Made by a program: the position numbers and the translations under genes. Below are positions 45,899 to 57,571 of a stretch of 64,000 nucleotides of DNA, one piece after another. The notes beneath the pieces were generated by a model that searched no databases, was not told the origin of the DNA, and saw only the letters and a program-made list of their open reading frames with translations. Each line of letters opens with the position of its first letter. Positions within the stretch are counted from its first letter, which is position 1. The stretch is from Chytridium lagenaria (Eukaryota > Chytridiomycota > Chytridiomycetes > Chytridiales > Chytridiaceae): NCBI GenBank assembly GCA_025449115.1, contig JAHLKC010000051.1:62001-126000 (forward strand), in the 5' to 3' direction.

Positions 45899-48503
45899 TT
45901 AAGCGTAATAAGCTGTGGGACAGTTTAACACGCTGCCGAGTTCCGATACTTTCCCGAGGTCAAAGTCAAGGTAATCAGTAAACTCATTGGCAGTCGTTGC
46001 TGGCGCTTTTGCGACTCTGTCATTACAAAAATTCGTAAATAAGGGGAAAGTGGGAGGATGTGTAAAAGGCAGTATGAAAACTTACGAATAGAACCCGGTG
46101 TAGGCGGGGTCACCTGCCACGCTGCTGAAAATAGGGTTTCCAAATAACACATCATCTCCCAACCCGTTTTGTCTGTAAGGGAACACGGCGTTCCCGGTTG
46201 ACAGGCTTGACGCCCCACGTGCGCGGGAGGGGATTGATCCAAAGTTAATGTAGAAGAGGATTTGGCCCCTGCAGAGTTTTACATTAGGATGCTGATGGAG
46301 GGTTTATTTGAGGAACTTACTTGAACCAGGCTTCACTGAGAACAGGTTGGTTAAGGTATGCGGCGGGGGGAGCGTTGTCGGAGGGGTTGATGGTTAGAGT
46401 GGAACCGGGTTGGACGACGGGGTAGTTGAAGAAGCCGGTTGAGACGGTATTCGCGGTAGAGGATAATAATGCCTCCGCGTCTTTGAACTATAAGGGGATT
46501 GTTAGAGATGCTTCTTTTAAAGGAAAGGAAAATGACGGAGGGAAAGGAGAGGTGCTTACAAAGTTGAAAGGGACGGTCTTGGGAACAAGGAAGGAAATGA
46601 CTTCAACGGCGTCAGAGTAGCCCTCGGAGCAGGGGAGGGTGATAAATACGGGGAGTCCTGCGCGGAGACCGGTGTCGGCGTAGACGGGTTGGTAGACAGT
46701 GGAAACTTTAGCGCGGGTTCCGTTCACGATAGGTGTACGAAGCCCCAAGTTCCAGCATCTATAAACAATTATGAGTATTTAATAAAAAACAATGATAAAA
46801 GTAAACAACAGTGGATTCACATAATAAGCAGGTGAACTACACGGAAGAGAATTGGAAGAAAAATGAATTTTACTTACCCAAACTTTTTCTTGGCAGCCCA
46901 TCCCTCCGCCGACAAGTACTTGACACCCTCAGACTCAGCATTAAGGTAGGTCGCCTCACAAGTATCCTCGACCCTTGCTTCAGGGGCACCAGGCTCCGGA
47001 ATGGGTTCAACAGGTGACCTTGTCGAGCTCACAGGCGGCAAGGGCGGGTTGCCCTCATACACGACATCGTCCACAGCGACAACCGGGCAATTCAAAATAA
47101 GGTCACGGTCAATAGTCGGTGTTACCGCAGAGATGGAACGGTAGAGGTTGTATGGGGATGATGTTGTTGTGTATGATTTATAGCTATCAGAGTATTAGTG
47201 AAGGAAGGTGGCGAGTAGTCTTACTCGAAAAAGCCGGTGTATCCTTCCGAACCTGGTATTTTGTCGATGATGGTGAACCCGTTTTGGACGGGGACTTCAA
47301 AGTCGTCCTTCTGGAAGATGGCTACGGCTTCAGAGGCTTGCACGAAATCAAGATTGTTGTTTTGAGGAATTGGTCCAAAGTCAAATAAGTAGACTCGTTG
47401 ACCGCTATGGGGGTGGGAAGGTTAGACATAGGGTAACTACTCGAAGGGGTTCTTACTTGAACCAGGCACTGAATGTCTCGGGTGTGGGGAGGGTGTTGTT
47501 GGACCAGTCCACAAGCTTGGAACCAGGGGTGACAAGGGGGAAGTTGAAGAAGCCGGAACGCTTGAGGTCGACATCGGCGCTCTCGATTTGGCCGTATTCG
47601 CGATACTGTGCGAGAAATTACGTTAGGTGATCAGCAAACAATAGAATTGGTCGGATACAAGTATTCGCTGCTAGGAGTTGTTTGCAAAGCGATGTATCGA
47701 TACATTCACCGTGTGTATTACTCTGCACTGACACCCGCAATTGTAAGTCCACCTTCAGCTTAAAACAACCCAGCAATGCAGCCTCTTTCTCCACTAGACG
47801 AATCCTCACAGCTTCACAGTTCTTCAGTATCCGCACTACAGCCCCCACCCCCAACTTCCCACACACACACCAAATCCCCTTCCTTAAATCACAAACAGAA
47901 ACCAACTCACATAATTGAACGGTGTCTTCACATCTACCACAACAGTGAATCTCAACCAAGCATCCGAGTAAGTTTCCTGACAGGGTGTGCTCGTCACAAT
48001 CGGGTCTCCAGCACTCTCGCCTGTAGGGTACTCTAGGAATACAATCGGGTTCGCGCGGATACGGTTACGGGATGCTGGGCCTGCTTTCGATTGAGGGCGG
48101 TCGCTGAAGGGATAGCACCTGGAAGGAGAGGGTTCGGTGTTAGGCTTGTGAGATGACAACTTCCAAATAAGCTCATTTGACAACCCCTCACTGCGCAGCA
48201 CACCACAACATGGTTAACCATACACCGCAACCCACACACCAACCGCACCATCCCTATCCATTCCTTTCACTTCCCACCCTCTCGAAACCCATCGTTTACA
48301 ACCGATCGCCCCATCACCTTTGAGCCTTTAAAGCACATCAAAACTCACCATGCCCGTCGTCCATCCACCCAGACCGCCTCACTCGTATAAGTAATCGCAC
48401 TGCTCCCCGACAAATCCGTAAACGCCCCACACTCTGTTGTAGGGAACGCCATCGTCGTCACCGTCAGAGCAGCCGTAACCGTGAACCATGTCAGAAGCTT
48501 CAT
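45899..48503 (-). CDS. Secreted protein with two copies of an unrecognised domain
   Basis: The start at 48503 gives a signal peptide (MKLLTWFTVTAALTVTTMAF) followed by PTTECGAFTDLSGSSAITY. Exons are separated by clear introns (for example donor at about 48351, acceptor before 48119). Two tandem domains of roughly 170-190 residues follow. Copy A has IVTSTPCQETYSDAWLRF, VDVKTPFNY, RSGFFNFPLVTPGSKLVDW, AWFKGQRVYLFDFGPIP and IPGSEGYTGFFE. Copy B has VFITLPCSEGYSDAVEVISF, VPKTVPFNF, STGFFNYPVVQPGSTLTI, AWFKGQILFYINFGSIP and DPAYTGFYS. A Pro-rich linker (EGNPPLPPVSSTRSPVEPIP) joins them. The end, VLNCPTAYYA, has its stop at 45899-45901. Introns fall at matching places in the two copies (after PFNY/PFNF and after AWFK), supporting an intragenic duplication. 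I do not recognise the domain; an extracellular or wall role is inferred only from the signal peptide. Confidence 0.72.
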
Positions 48504-49356
48504 TGTTGTTTGCGCGATTGAAAGAATAAGAAAATGTTTGTTGACAGATTTCTTTAATATATTTTTTTTTCTGAGGGGCTATTGTTTTTTTTTGGTTTTT
48601 GTTTTTTGTTTTTCTTTGGGTTTGTGTTTGGGGGTTGTTGTTGTTTGTGGGGGGTGATCTTTTGGCAATCAATGTTGTGATATTGTACATTTCTTTTTTG
48701 GATGGGGTTGTGTGCTGCCATGTTCGTTCGAGGAACGGGTGATGGTGGGTGTGCTTGGTGCCTTGAAATGATACCTACCTCGGTTGACAATAGCACTTGA
48801 AGCTCCGCGCTTTTGTGCGTGTGCTGTTAAAATCAATACTATCCTTACTGAAAGTTAGGCTGGGTGAACGATCATTCAACATTCAAACCCAATGCAAATT
48901 CCACAATTTGGTATCATGCAGTATTCACCTAGTCTACTTGTAAGCTTCCTCTATTTTCAATCCAAATAAATCACACCCTTCACAACATCGTCAATCGCAA
49001 AGAGGTAACGTAAAGTAATCCAAAGATATATTTACATCTCAACAAAGAACCCCAAAACAGGAATTAAAAGTAGACGACAGGGAAGCGTTAAAGTTGAGAT
49101 TCAACTCACAACAAGAAAAAAAAACAAACCAAAAAAGCGGTTTTAAAACACGAGGGTTTGTGAGGGAGGAGGGCCTTGACGGAAACAAAAGTATATCCTT
49201 AAAATCAAGGACGAGAAACAACAAAGTGGCAACATCACAGACTGGTCTCCGCTCAAAATAACAATCTATAAAGAAAGAGAGTGGTTGAAAACGGATTGGA
49301 AGTTTGTATAATAATTGTCAAGAAAACTGCCTTCACAGATAAAAGAGAGGTTCAGT
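48504..49356. other. Intergenic
   Basis: Promoter region of the secreted two-domain gene and 3' region of the SET gene. G/T-rich tract at 48580-48640. No other feature seen. Confidence 0.45.
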
Positions 49357-50459
49357 TTACTTGACCATTTGATGACTCCTGCTAGCCCAGTAATCAGGTC
49401 CATAAGAAACAGTCACTTCTTCTCCTGCATAAATATGTCTGTTGGTCATGTAAACCACGTGCCAGACATTGTTGTACGGCATGTAGATAGAGTCACAGTT
49501 TGGGTCTTCATCATCGTGGTTGACGAACCTAAATCACAAAAGCGTTAACAAATTTAGGGTAGCAGATGACGCTTACCTTGCCCAGTTTCCACGGAAACGG
49601 GAGTCAATACCAAGGTCGAGGAGGTTACCATCGGCGTCGTGGATCTTGGAAGGGTAGCTCCACATGTAATCAGAGATAGAGTCTAAGGAGAAGATTAGAA
49701 AGTGACATGATGTATAAAGATCTTAACTGTTGGTGACAACACCCGTGTATTCTGCAACGATTTGAGAGTTGGTAACATCTACTGCTGCAAACACCCCATA
49801 CCCCTTCTTATCAGAGATAAACTTTACATAAAACCTCTGGTCGTCGGGGAGACCGTTCTCAAAGAACCAACCAAGCTGTTGTTGCCAACGCTCGGATTGA
49901 GCCACATCAGACTGGTAGAGTTCGTCAGTGGTGATGTCGTGTTCTTCGAGGTAGGGAGCCATGAGGGGGTCAATGATTTGGGTGTGAAGGAGGTTGACGC
50001 CAAAGAAAACGTCAAAGTCAGAGTGATCGAATCTTGTGCGGATTGGGGTGGCGTTTTTGGAGGCGGAGACGGGTGCGGGTGCCGCCTGTTTAATGCTGGA
50101 GAGGTGGGAGACGAGTTGGATAAGATCGGTGCGGTCCTTGGTAAGGAAGGCTTGCAGCTATTAAAAGAGGTATTTAGTGATGGATTCCGATACACGGCTA
50201 CACGCATGAAGTCTGATGATAGGGAGGATGCGAGAGCAAAACAGAAGGGAGGTGGGGATGGGTGTACCTGAATACCCGTCATGATGGCTATCAAGGTTAC
50301 AATCAAAGCCTGGAATGTAGAGATGCCTTGAGAGCGAGGAGCGCTAGGGTAGGCAGCCGCGACATGAGTAGGAGCAGTGAACCTTTGCTGGAACATGTCA
50401 TCCAGATCAGATGGAGTTGGGCTGTTTGAGGTTGGATGAGCACCCTTTGACTTTGACAT
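49357..50459 (-). CDS. SET-domain protein with N-terminal membrane anchor
   Basis: The start at 50459 gives a soluble, Ser/Pro-rich head of about 45 residues, then one hydrophobic helix (FQALIVTLIAIMTGI), so the protein is probably a membrane-anchored or signal-anchor protein. An intron (donor at about 50271) leads to LQAFLTKDRTDLIQLVSHLS. The C-terminal half is a compact SET domain: FYVKFISDKKGYGVFAAVD, IVAEYTGVVTN, IDSRFRGNWARFVNHDDEDP, NCDSIYMPYN and GEEVTVSYGPDYW, ending SRSHQMVK at 49357. The NH pair followed by NC and the final Tyr correspond to the cofactor-binding and catalytic elements of SET lysine methyltransferases. No pre-SET or post-SET cysteines are seen. The membrane anchor makes a non-histone substrate plausible; that is inference. 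At least three introns split the SET region (near 49530-49575 and 49685-49728). Confidence 0.82.
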
Positions 50460-51345
50460 GCTTTGATGCGTGACTGTTCGTGTACCGGATGGGATGGATG
50501 GGTGGACGGATGGAGGGATGGATAAAAGGATGGTGGATGGCTTATCGATGATACTTTCTTCACGAGGGAGTGATGACGCTGCGTGTGATGGAGTAGTGGA
50601 TTAGAGGATGATAGACGAGGTGGGTAGGGTACGGTAGTTGGTTGTTGGCTGAAGATGAAAACGAAAGAGGAAAGTCTTTTATCAATGAAAACACGCAGAG
50701 AGGGCAAGACAAGAAGTTGAAATATTTATTATTAAAATGGCGCTTGCCTTTAAAAGTTATAATAAATGAATAGCAAGTAGAAACTTTACAACAAGTAGTA
50801 GTAATTAAATAGGAGTAGAAACTGCATGTCTCATCCAACTCAAATTAAATTAAATAATAATAAATGTTTTCACTCAGAAAAACTCTCCAGCTCTTGCATT
50901 TCTACTTTTTGCTCTGATCTTGGTATATACCTGTGGCAGTTTGTGAACCACAAAGACATGAATGTGTGTTGGCTGAGATGGAGGGTCACCTTCATCCTTC
51001 TTTGACCAAGGTGTGGAGAATTTCAATCAACATCAATGTAAGAGGGCCAAACGATGATGAGTTCTAGCACACCGCAACGAACCTATTGAAATCCTCGTCC
51101 GCAACATTCCTTTCAGTCTCTCTCGCTCCATCATATACTCACATGATGTGCGCATCAAAAAACGAAGGTGTGTTTGAAGTTTGAAACGTTTAATATGCAA
51201 AACATAAATAGGTCGAGAAAACCGAGCCCTTACGGACAACAATGGCGACGGAGCAAAGCTCCCCATAAAATGATATATCCCCGGTTTTGAGAACATCAAC
51301 GCCGTTATACGATTACTCTTCATTATCATCTACTCTCTGGCTCTC
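50460..51345. other. Intergenic; GATG microsatellite at 50490-50540
   Basis: Upstream region of the SET gene with a degenerate gatg tract, then AT-rich sequence without a supported gene. Confidence 0.45.
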
Positions 51346-51815
51346 CTACGCCAACTTCAGCCTCTTTCTCGTTACACAACTACGGCATTTTTTGTTCGCA
51401 CAAGACATCAAGCCCATCATCAAGCGCCGCCGTCGCCACCATCTTCTCGAATCACCAGATCCCTCTCCGTCATCCATTTCACGATCTGCATTCCAAATTC
51501 CGTCGTATAGCTTACAGTCGGTTGAACTATCCCTTTGTTTCCTTGATACAATTATCAAGAAAACGTCCTTCTTGAGGTTACTGGAGGGCCGGAAATACAC
51601 TTGATACACTTGCGAGGGTTGTGCGGCGGTGATGACAAGACGATAGATGTCGGTGAGGAGGTTGACGGTCGTGGGGGCTTACCGGTGACGTGGCGAAAAT
51701 AATTAACGGAGCGCCAACGGTGATATGAGTGGAAGTTGGATTGGCAGGGAGCTCATCTTGGTGAAGGAGGATGGCTTTCATGTTGTGAAAACCATTCCAC
51801 CAACATTGCGGGTGA
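51346..51815 (-). pseudogene. Decayed BTB/T1-domain gene
   Basis: On the minus strand the T1 opening RNVGGMVFTT (about 51780-51815) is followed in another frame by AILLHQDELPANPTSTHITV and then NLLTDIYRLVITAAQPSQVY (51590-51670). The last phrase matches LLTIDELYRLVVTSKYLSHH of the neighbouring BTB gene. A stop follows the first segment and frames change twice. It is a remnant of the same family as 52665-53338. Confidence 0.6.
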
Positions 51816-51985
51816 TGGGACCCTTTTAGTCTCTTGGAATTGAGGTGAGGGTCTTGTTTTTCGTTTCTATTATATTTTGTAAAGGCCTTTGTTTGCGGAA
51901 GGGAATCGGATCTCATATCTCCGTGTCGCCCGACTTCTGTTGCGCGAAATTGGCCTTACGACCAGGTTAAAAAAAAACGGCCCGT

Positions 51986-52104
51986 CAACGTGGCGTGTAG
52001 CGTAATGATGATACTCTGCAGCGGGCGACACATTTCAAACAAAAGCTGGTCACTGTGGTGGCGTGTAGCGTCATGATGCTACTCGGCAGCGGGCGAACAC
52101 GTTG
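51986..52104. repeat. Direct duplication of a ~43-bp segment
   Basis: 'tggcgtgtagcg.aatgatg.tactc.gcagcgggcga' occurs at about 51988-52028 and again at 52060-52100, a period near 72 bp with few mismatches. No coding role seen. Confidence 0.7.
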
Positions 52105-52664
52105 GTGGAGACAGTCCAATGACCGTTATAGTAGGACTTTTTTTTTTTGGAGGACGGCGTCAACATGCCAAACACCTCCTATCCCGTCACATTCAACACC
52201 TTCAAACTCCTCAACCACAAGTTTCTGGTTCTGCTAAACTTTCTTGGACGTTTGACGCGTTGGTATATATTTTTGCTAGACTCATGGTAATTGCCACAAC
52301 CCTCATTTTCATTAAGGAAGGCTTGCAGTCACCGTGATATGCTCGTCCATAACCCTCGAAATCCCATTTTCACTTTTTTCTCAAGCATCAACAAGCAAGG
52401 TTGTTGTTTGGGTGAATGGGGTTAAGGAAGGAAAGGAGTAGGTTTCTCGGTTGTCTACACGGTTGAATAAACAAAGGAAACGATGACAACTAACGATGGA
52501 AAGGGTGGGGAAGGACCGCTTCTTGTTACAATTTCTTTTTTTTTTTTCTTTTGATAGTTGTAAAATATACCCTGTTCACGCGTTTTTTATGTTTATCGAT
52601 TGAACTTCCAACCTACAACGCTGAAAACTCCATCCAAAAATCGTTACCACATCATTCGACATGA

Positions 52665-53338
52665 CTAAATGTACAAGCGAAAGCAAACCCCATATTTTAT
52701 TCTTTTAACAAAACAACGCCAACATTCACATGCCATCTTTCTACGTTCCTCCACAACCATCATCAAAATCTTCTTCACCGCCCTTTCCTTCCCTTTCGAA
52801 AACTCCAGAACCTCCTTCATAGACACCACCACGTCCATCACATGATCAATTTGATCAACATCCTTCAAAGAGGTAGACGTGATCTTCACCAACTCCTTCA
52901 TCGTCCTCGCGGTTTCATTCAACTCCTTTAAAATCTCTGCAAAGTCACCAAACTTCCACATGCAGGTATCTTTGCCATCCTTTCCATCAACGCCATCGTG
53001 TCCTTCACACCTTGTTGAAACCGTGTCTCTTCGTCTCGCCACTTGAGGACAAAGAGATGATGGAAATGATCTAGGGAGGGGTGATGCGAGAGGTACTTGG
53101 AGGTGACCACGAGGCGGTAGAGTTCGTCAATGGTGAGGAGGGTGTCATCGTGAGGATGACCGTTGATGTGGTGGAAGATGTATCGGAATGCAACGGGGTC
53201 GATGTTGAGGTCAAAGTGGTTGGCGTTAGGGTTCATGAGGAAGAGTTTGGCGGGAAGCCAGTCGTGACGGAGGACGAGAGGGAGGGGCAGGGAAAACGAG
53301 CCTTGCATGATAATGAACTCGGTTGAGGTGCTCGACAT
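52665..53338 (-). CDS. BTB/POZ (T1-type) protein with C-terminal coiled coil
   Basis: The start at 53338 gives MSSTSTEFIIMQGSFSLPLP, then LVLRHDWLPAKLFL, HFDLNIDPVAFRYIFHHING and LLTIDELYRLVVTSKYLSHH. This is the beta-strand/helix layout of a BTB domain of the potassium-channel-tetramerisation (T1) group, here with a diverged LNVGG motif. The frame shifts once near 52975-52985 with no splice site. The continuing frame adds FGDFAEILKELNETARTMKE, a Lys/Glu-rich helix (VSMKEVLEFSKGKERAVKKI) and a short basic end at 52665. BTB proteins form oligomers and often act as cullin-3 adaptors; no partner can be assigned. Two decayed relatives flank it. Confidence 0.65.
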
Positions 53339-53885
53339 TGATGTTAGTCAGTATAGGCTGAATTCCCTTTTTTTTTTTTTTTTCTTTTATGATGTAGACT
53401 TTTTCATGTAGACTTTTAAGAAAAGGTCATCCGACTGTCTCCATCAAAGTGTCGCCCGCACATCTCTTTTATTTTTAAAGTTAACGCGTCTTAACAACTT
53501 TGAATAAATTGCTCCCAACTCTCTTCACGCGTTTATTTTTTATAGTGCTTCAATGTAACGTCATTTTGTTTCATTATAAAATCTGACATCACGTAATAAA
53601 ACTCTTCGGTTTTGTCATCCATTTACCCAACATTTTCTTCTTTTTTTAAACGGCCCGTGAATGGAAGCTTTTAAAAAAAGGTACGCGTTGCAGCGCGTAC
53701 TTCCAGTTTCATAGCTCTCCAAGCCGTTGTTTATAAAAGCGCGTCAAACGCGAAACGCGTTCACGATTGCCAGTGGGCGACAGGGAGAGAATCAAATGAA
53801 TTTTTTACCCAAAAATGAACGGAACCGCGGATGAGAAAAAAAAGAATAAAAAGAAAGCAACCTCGGCTTAAATTTGCAAGGCATC

Positions 53886-54235
53886 ATGTCGAGCAAGAGT
53901 TTCATCGCCCTCAACGTCCGTGGAACGCCTTTTTTCCCGACTACAAACACTCATCCTCCTTTGCCACGATTGGCTGCCATTCATCCGCAATAACCCATCC
54001 TCCATCCATTTCGATATTGATGTAAGCCCTGTCGCATTCCTCTACATCTTTTACTAGCATCTCACGGGAACTCTTGTCATATCAACGGTAAGCCTCGCCA
54101 CGACAGCCTACTCACCATCAACCAACTTCGCCGTCTAGTTGGGCGTCACCGCTAAACTATAACTAGCCCACAACCTCTCTCTATCTCATTTCCACCATCT
54201 CTTCAACCTCCACTACCACCCGCAAGTGAACCGTT
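53886..54235 (+). pseudogene. Decayed BTB/T1-domain gene, opposite orientation
   Basis: ATG at 53886 begins MSSKSFIALNVRGTPF, close to the T1 opening LNVGGTxF with Gly changed to Arg. A frame change then gives CHDWLPFIRNNPSSIHFDID and VSPVAFLYIFY, which align with RHDWLPAKLF and IDPVAFRYIF of the gene at 52665-53338. A stop follows (54054-54056), and later pieces (LLTINQLRRLV; FHHLFNLHYHP) sit in other frames with further stops. It is clearly derived from the same family but broken. Confidence 0.72.
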
Positions 54236-55326
54236 CTCTGTGAGTGCGCACTCATATTTCATTTGTTGCCCACTATGATAGTTCGTTGAGATGACGAAAC
54301 ATGTTTAAAAGACGGCACTAGTGATGGAATCGGCTGGTAATGTGCTTCTGGAGGATAAAAAGGGATGGAGGGGTGGATGCGGAGATGGAGAAGGTTGTGA
54401 TAATGAGGGATAGGGGTTGACTTTTGAGTAGCGCGGTCGGTGCGGCGAAGGCTATGTTGGAGAGGCCTGATTGATTGTTTGAGACGACACCTCTTGAATT
54501 GTCAAATCTAAATGTGCATAATTGTTTTATTTAAGGGTTTGAGTAATTTGGTAATTAAATATTTATTAGGTAATTCATGATGTCATGGTGTTTTTTCTTT
54601 TATGATTCTGTGATCCATTATTCCTTATTCCCACTTGGTTGTAGACAGTCTCTAATACCTCCTACCTCCTAATAAACAACACCTCATATCCTATAACCGT
54701 CCTCTGATAAACAGTACATGCGATCAGCAACATTCATTCATTCATTCATCTACTCCATCATCTACTCTATCATCTACTCCATCATCATCAATCCCATCCA
54801 TCTACCTAACCCACTACGTCTCTCAAAGTGATATATCACTCACAATAGTCGACATAGTGTTTACTCTGTGTGTGTGTGTGTTGATGACAGTATAAAAAGT
54901 AGATTGATTCCATTCATTTGCTCTACCTTGTTGAACCCATATCATTTTCATATCATATCAAGTAGTAGTAGTAGTTGTCAAACAGAGGTCAGTCACTTTT
55001 TACTTATTATTATTCATACTCCTTTCACTCTCTACTCTCTCTGATTAATTGTATATTATATATTATATATATTATATATATAAATATTATATATGTTTGA
55101 TCTCACACACGCACTCTCTCTCTCAATCTCTCTTCTTCTCTCTTCTTCTTCTTCTTTCTTTTATTACTTTTTATTGTCCATTCCATTCGGACACTATCCA
55201 TGTGAAAATGATGTCATTTGTTTGTAATCTGACAACCCCTCACTATCATGCTCATTCATGACATGGCATATATTTATCTTTTTTTTTTTTTTTTTTTTTT
55301 AATTCTTTTTATTTTACCTATAATAG
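54236..55326. other. Upstream region of the T1 gene: microsatellites, TATA, T22 tract before ATG
   Basis: Contains attc/catc repeats (54735-54795), a (gt)n run at 54869-54881, a TATA-like tataaaaag at 54890, an AT-dinucleotide-rich tract at 55047-55093 and a run of 22 T at 55279-55300. The sequence just before the ATG at 55327 is ...ttacctataatag, a good 3' splice site, so a leader intron probably ends at 55326. Confidence 0.55.
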
Positions 55327-57571
55327 ATGATGCCTTCCGCCACCACAGGATCATCATCATCATCATCATCACACCTCGACACCGCCATCGCAACAACCAC
55401 AGCTACCGTCCATCACTATATCACCGTCATTGCTACTTCAGTCCCTACACCTCCGTCATCATCCATCATGGATTCCAAAACAACGACATCAGCGACCTCT
55501 TATCTTTCTACTCCTCCTCCTCCTTCCACCTCCATCTTCTCTTCAATGCTCTTTTACACCATCGTCCTCTCTCTCTTCTTCATCTCATTCCTCCTCATCA
55601 TGTCAAAAGTAGACGCTCCTTCTCATCTCCCCTCGACCTCTTCTTCTCCCCCTAAAAAGAATATGGCTCACCGTGTTCACTCCAAATCGTCAACGACACT
55701 GGCAGACCACCACAAAGATTTATCATCCGAATCCTCCACTCTGGTGGAAACAGACGATAGTAGTGTCGATTTAGATGTGGACTCAGCCGCGCTATTGGAG
55801 GAGGAGGTGGAGGAGTTGGGTGTTGGGGTCGAGGTCAAGGAACCGTCTACGTTGAAAAAGGTTGGGAAACGCGTGTCGGCAATGTTGACAATGAATCAGA
55901 GTGTGTCAGAGGCCGTGACGTCTGCGGCTGTTAAAGGTAAATTATTTTCATTTTCGCATGTACTTTTATACTTTACATTGATTCTTTATTAATGTATCTC
56001 TTCTTTATTTTAACCTTTATTATCACGTTTCAATACAACCATTCTATCTACAGCCGCCGTCATGCTCAAACAATCACCTATCCCTGACCAAGTCGCCTCC
56101 CTCACCCAGGCCACCCTCATCGGCTACACCCGCGTCGACTCTGCCTTTGGTCTCCAGGACCGTCTCGTCTCCCTTGGCCAATCCATTGTCCGCGGTGGTG
56201 TCGTCGCATCCGGTATAGCCGCCAACGCCTTTATTCGCGCAGGTGTCGCCTACCACACAGCACCAGGTTACTCTCCTGCATCAAAACGACGAAAACCCAA
56301 AAAACAACCACTATTGAAACCGGCTGACCGCAACACCCCTCTTGAAGCATCGTCTTTTGCTGACGAGGACGACGATGACTCGGATCTAAATGAGGAACCT
56401 ACCATCAAAATCATTCGTATCGATCTCACCCCAGGCGCTTTCCCACCACCTGAACTCTGCGAAGCCTCCACTCAAACCGACGAATCTATCTCTGGCACCA
56501 TCCTCCCTGTTCCAGACCCTCTAGTCTGCAACAACCCCTTCCTCCCAACCTTTTCGGCGCCAACCCCGAAAACTCGTTTCCGATCCATCTCTGATGTGGC
56601 CTTTTCAAGCCCAACTGCATCAACCCTTCTTCTTCACAAGTCCCCCTCATCCTCCCACATCTTGTCCTCATCCTCCTCTGTCTCAACCCACTCATCACCA
56701 ACAACAGACGATCCCATCACAACCTCCACTATCCTTCAAAACCACCACCTCCTCCATCTCCAACGTCTTCAACTCCAAGCTCAACTCAACGCCCAATCAC
56801 CGTCCCCGCAAACCCTATTCTCCTCCATCTTTGAAACAACCACATCCGTCGCCACCAAACTCCTATCTTCATCTTCCCGATATCTCCTCGGTGATGAAAC
56901 CGTTCATAAACTCCTCGGTGATACACCTCAACCCTCACTTCCCGCTCTGACAAAATCATCCAAACCCTCTTCCTCCTCTTCTCCCATCCGCAACGTCATC
57001 GTCGGAGGCATCTACCACGCAACCACCCTCACCACCCTCCTCAGCATCCCCAACTCCCGTCTCGCAAAATGGCTAAAAAAATCTCCCTCCACCCCTCCCT
57101 CCCCTTCCTCCTCCCAAACCCCTCCCTTCCATCTCTCCCCAGACGGCACCCTCTTTATCGACCGCGACGGAACCTACTTTCGTCACATCCTCAACCACCT
57201 CCGTTCAAACCCTCTCTCCCACCCATCGCCTCCTCCCGGAACGATCTCATGGCCCTTCGAATCGAAGCCGTCTACTATGACTCGTCTCCCTCGTTGTAGA
57301 GATTGACGAACGTATCGCTGAGATGGATGGGGAGGTCAAGTGGGATGCTGGGAGGTGGGGGGAGGATGTGATTGAAGAGGAAGAGGAGGAGGAAGATGAG
57401 GCGCCTTTGTCTGCTGTGGAGCAGATGAAGATTTTGAGGAGACGGAGTCGACGACGGAGTTTGGGGAGGGATGCGGGGGTGAATGTTGGGAAGGGGAGGG
57501 ATGTGGATTGGGGGAGGTTTTGGCGCCTGGAGTTGTGTTTGGGGTTGTGGTTGTGGTGTTGGGGTGGGTGA
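55327..57571 (+). CDS. T1/BTB (potassium-channel-tetramerisation-type) domain protein with N-terminal membrane segment
   Basis: Exon 1 (55327-55936) encodes a Ser/Thr-rich head, one hydrophobic helix (SMLFYTIVLSLFFISFLLIM) and an acidic stretch. The intron 55937-56053 joins AAVK to AAVMLKQSPIPDQVASL in frame. A long Ser/Pro-rich region follows. The C-terminal part has RNVIVGGIYHATTLTTLLSI (compare T1 LNVGGxxFxTTLxTL), then SPDGTLFIDRDGTYFRHILN HLR, the most diagnostic T1 phrase, at about 57130-57210. The frame changes near 57235 to ALRIEAVYYDSSPSL and near 57298 to VEIDERIAEMDGEV, both expected T1 helices. An acidic run and an Arg-rich segment (ILRRRSRRRSLGR) follow, with stop at 57571. T1 domains tetramerise; with one membrane helix it is not a channel by itself. 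A KCTD-like adaptor role is inference. Confidence 0.75.

Noticed and set aside
52100..52290. Short ORF starting MPNTSYPVTFNTFKLLNHKF
   Set aside because: About 43 codons, no homologous motif, sits next to a duplicated segment; more likely chance.
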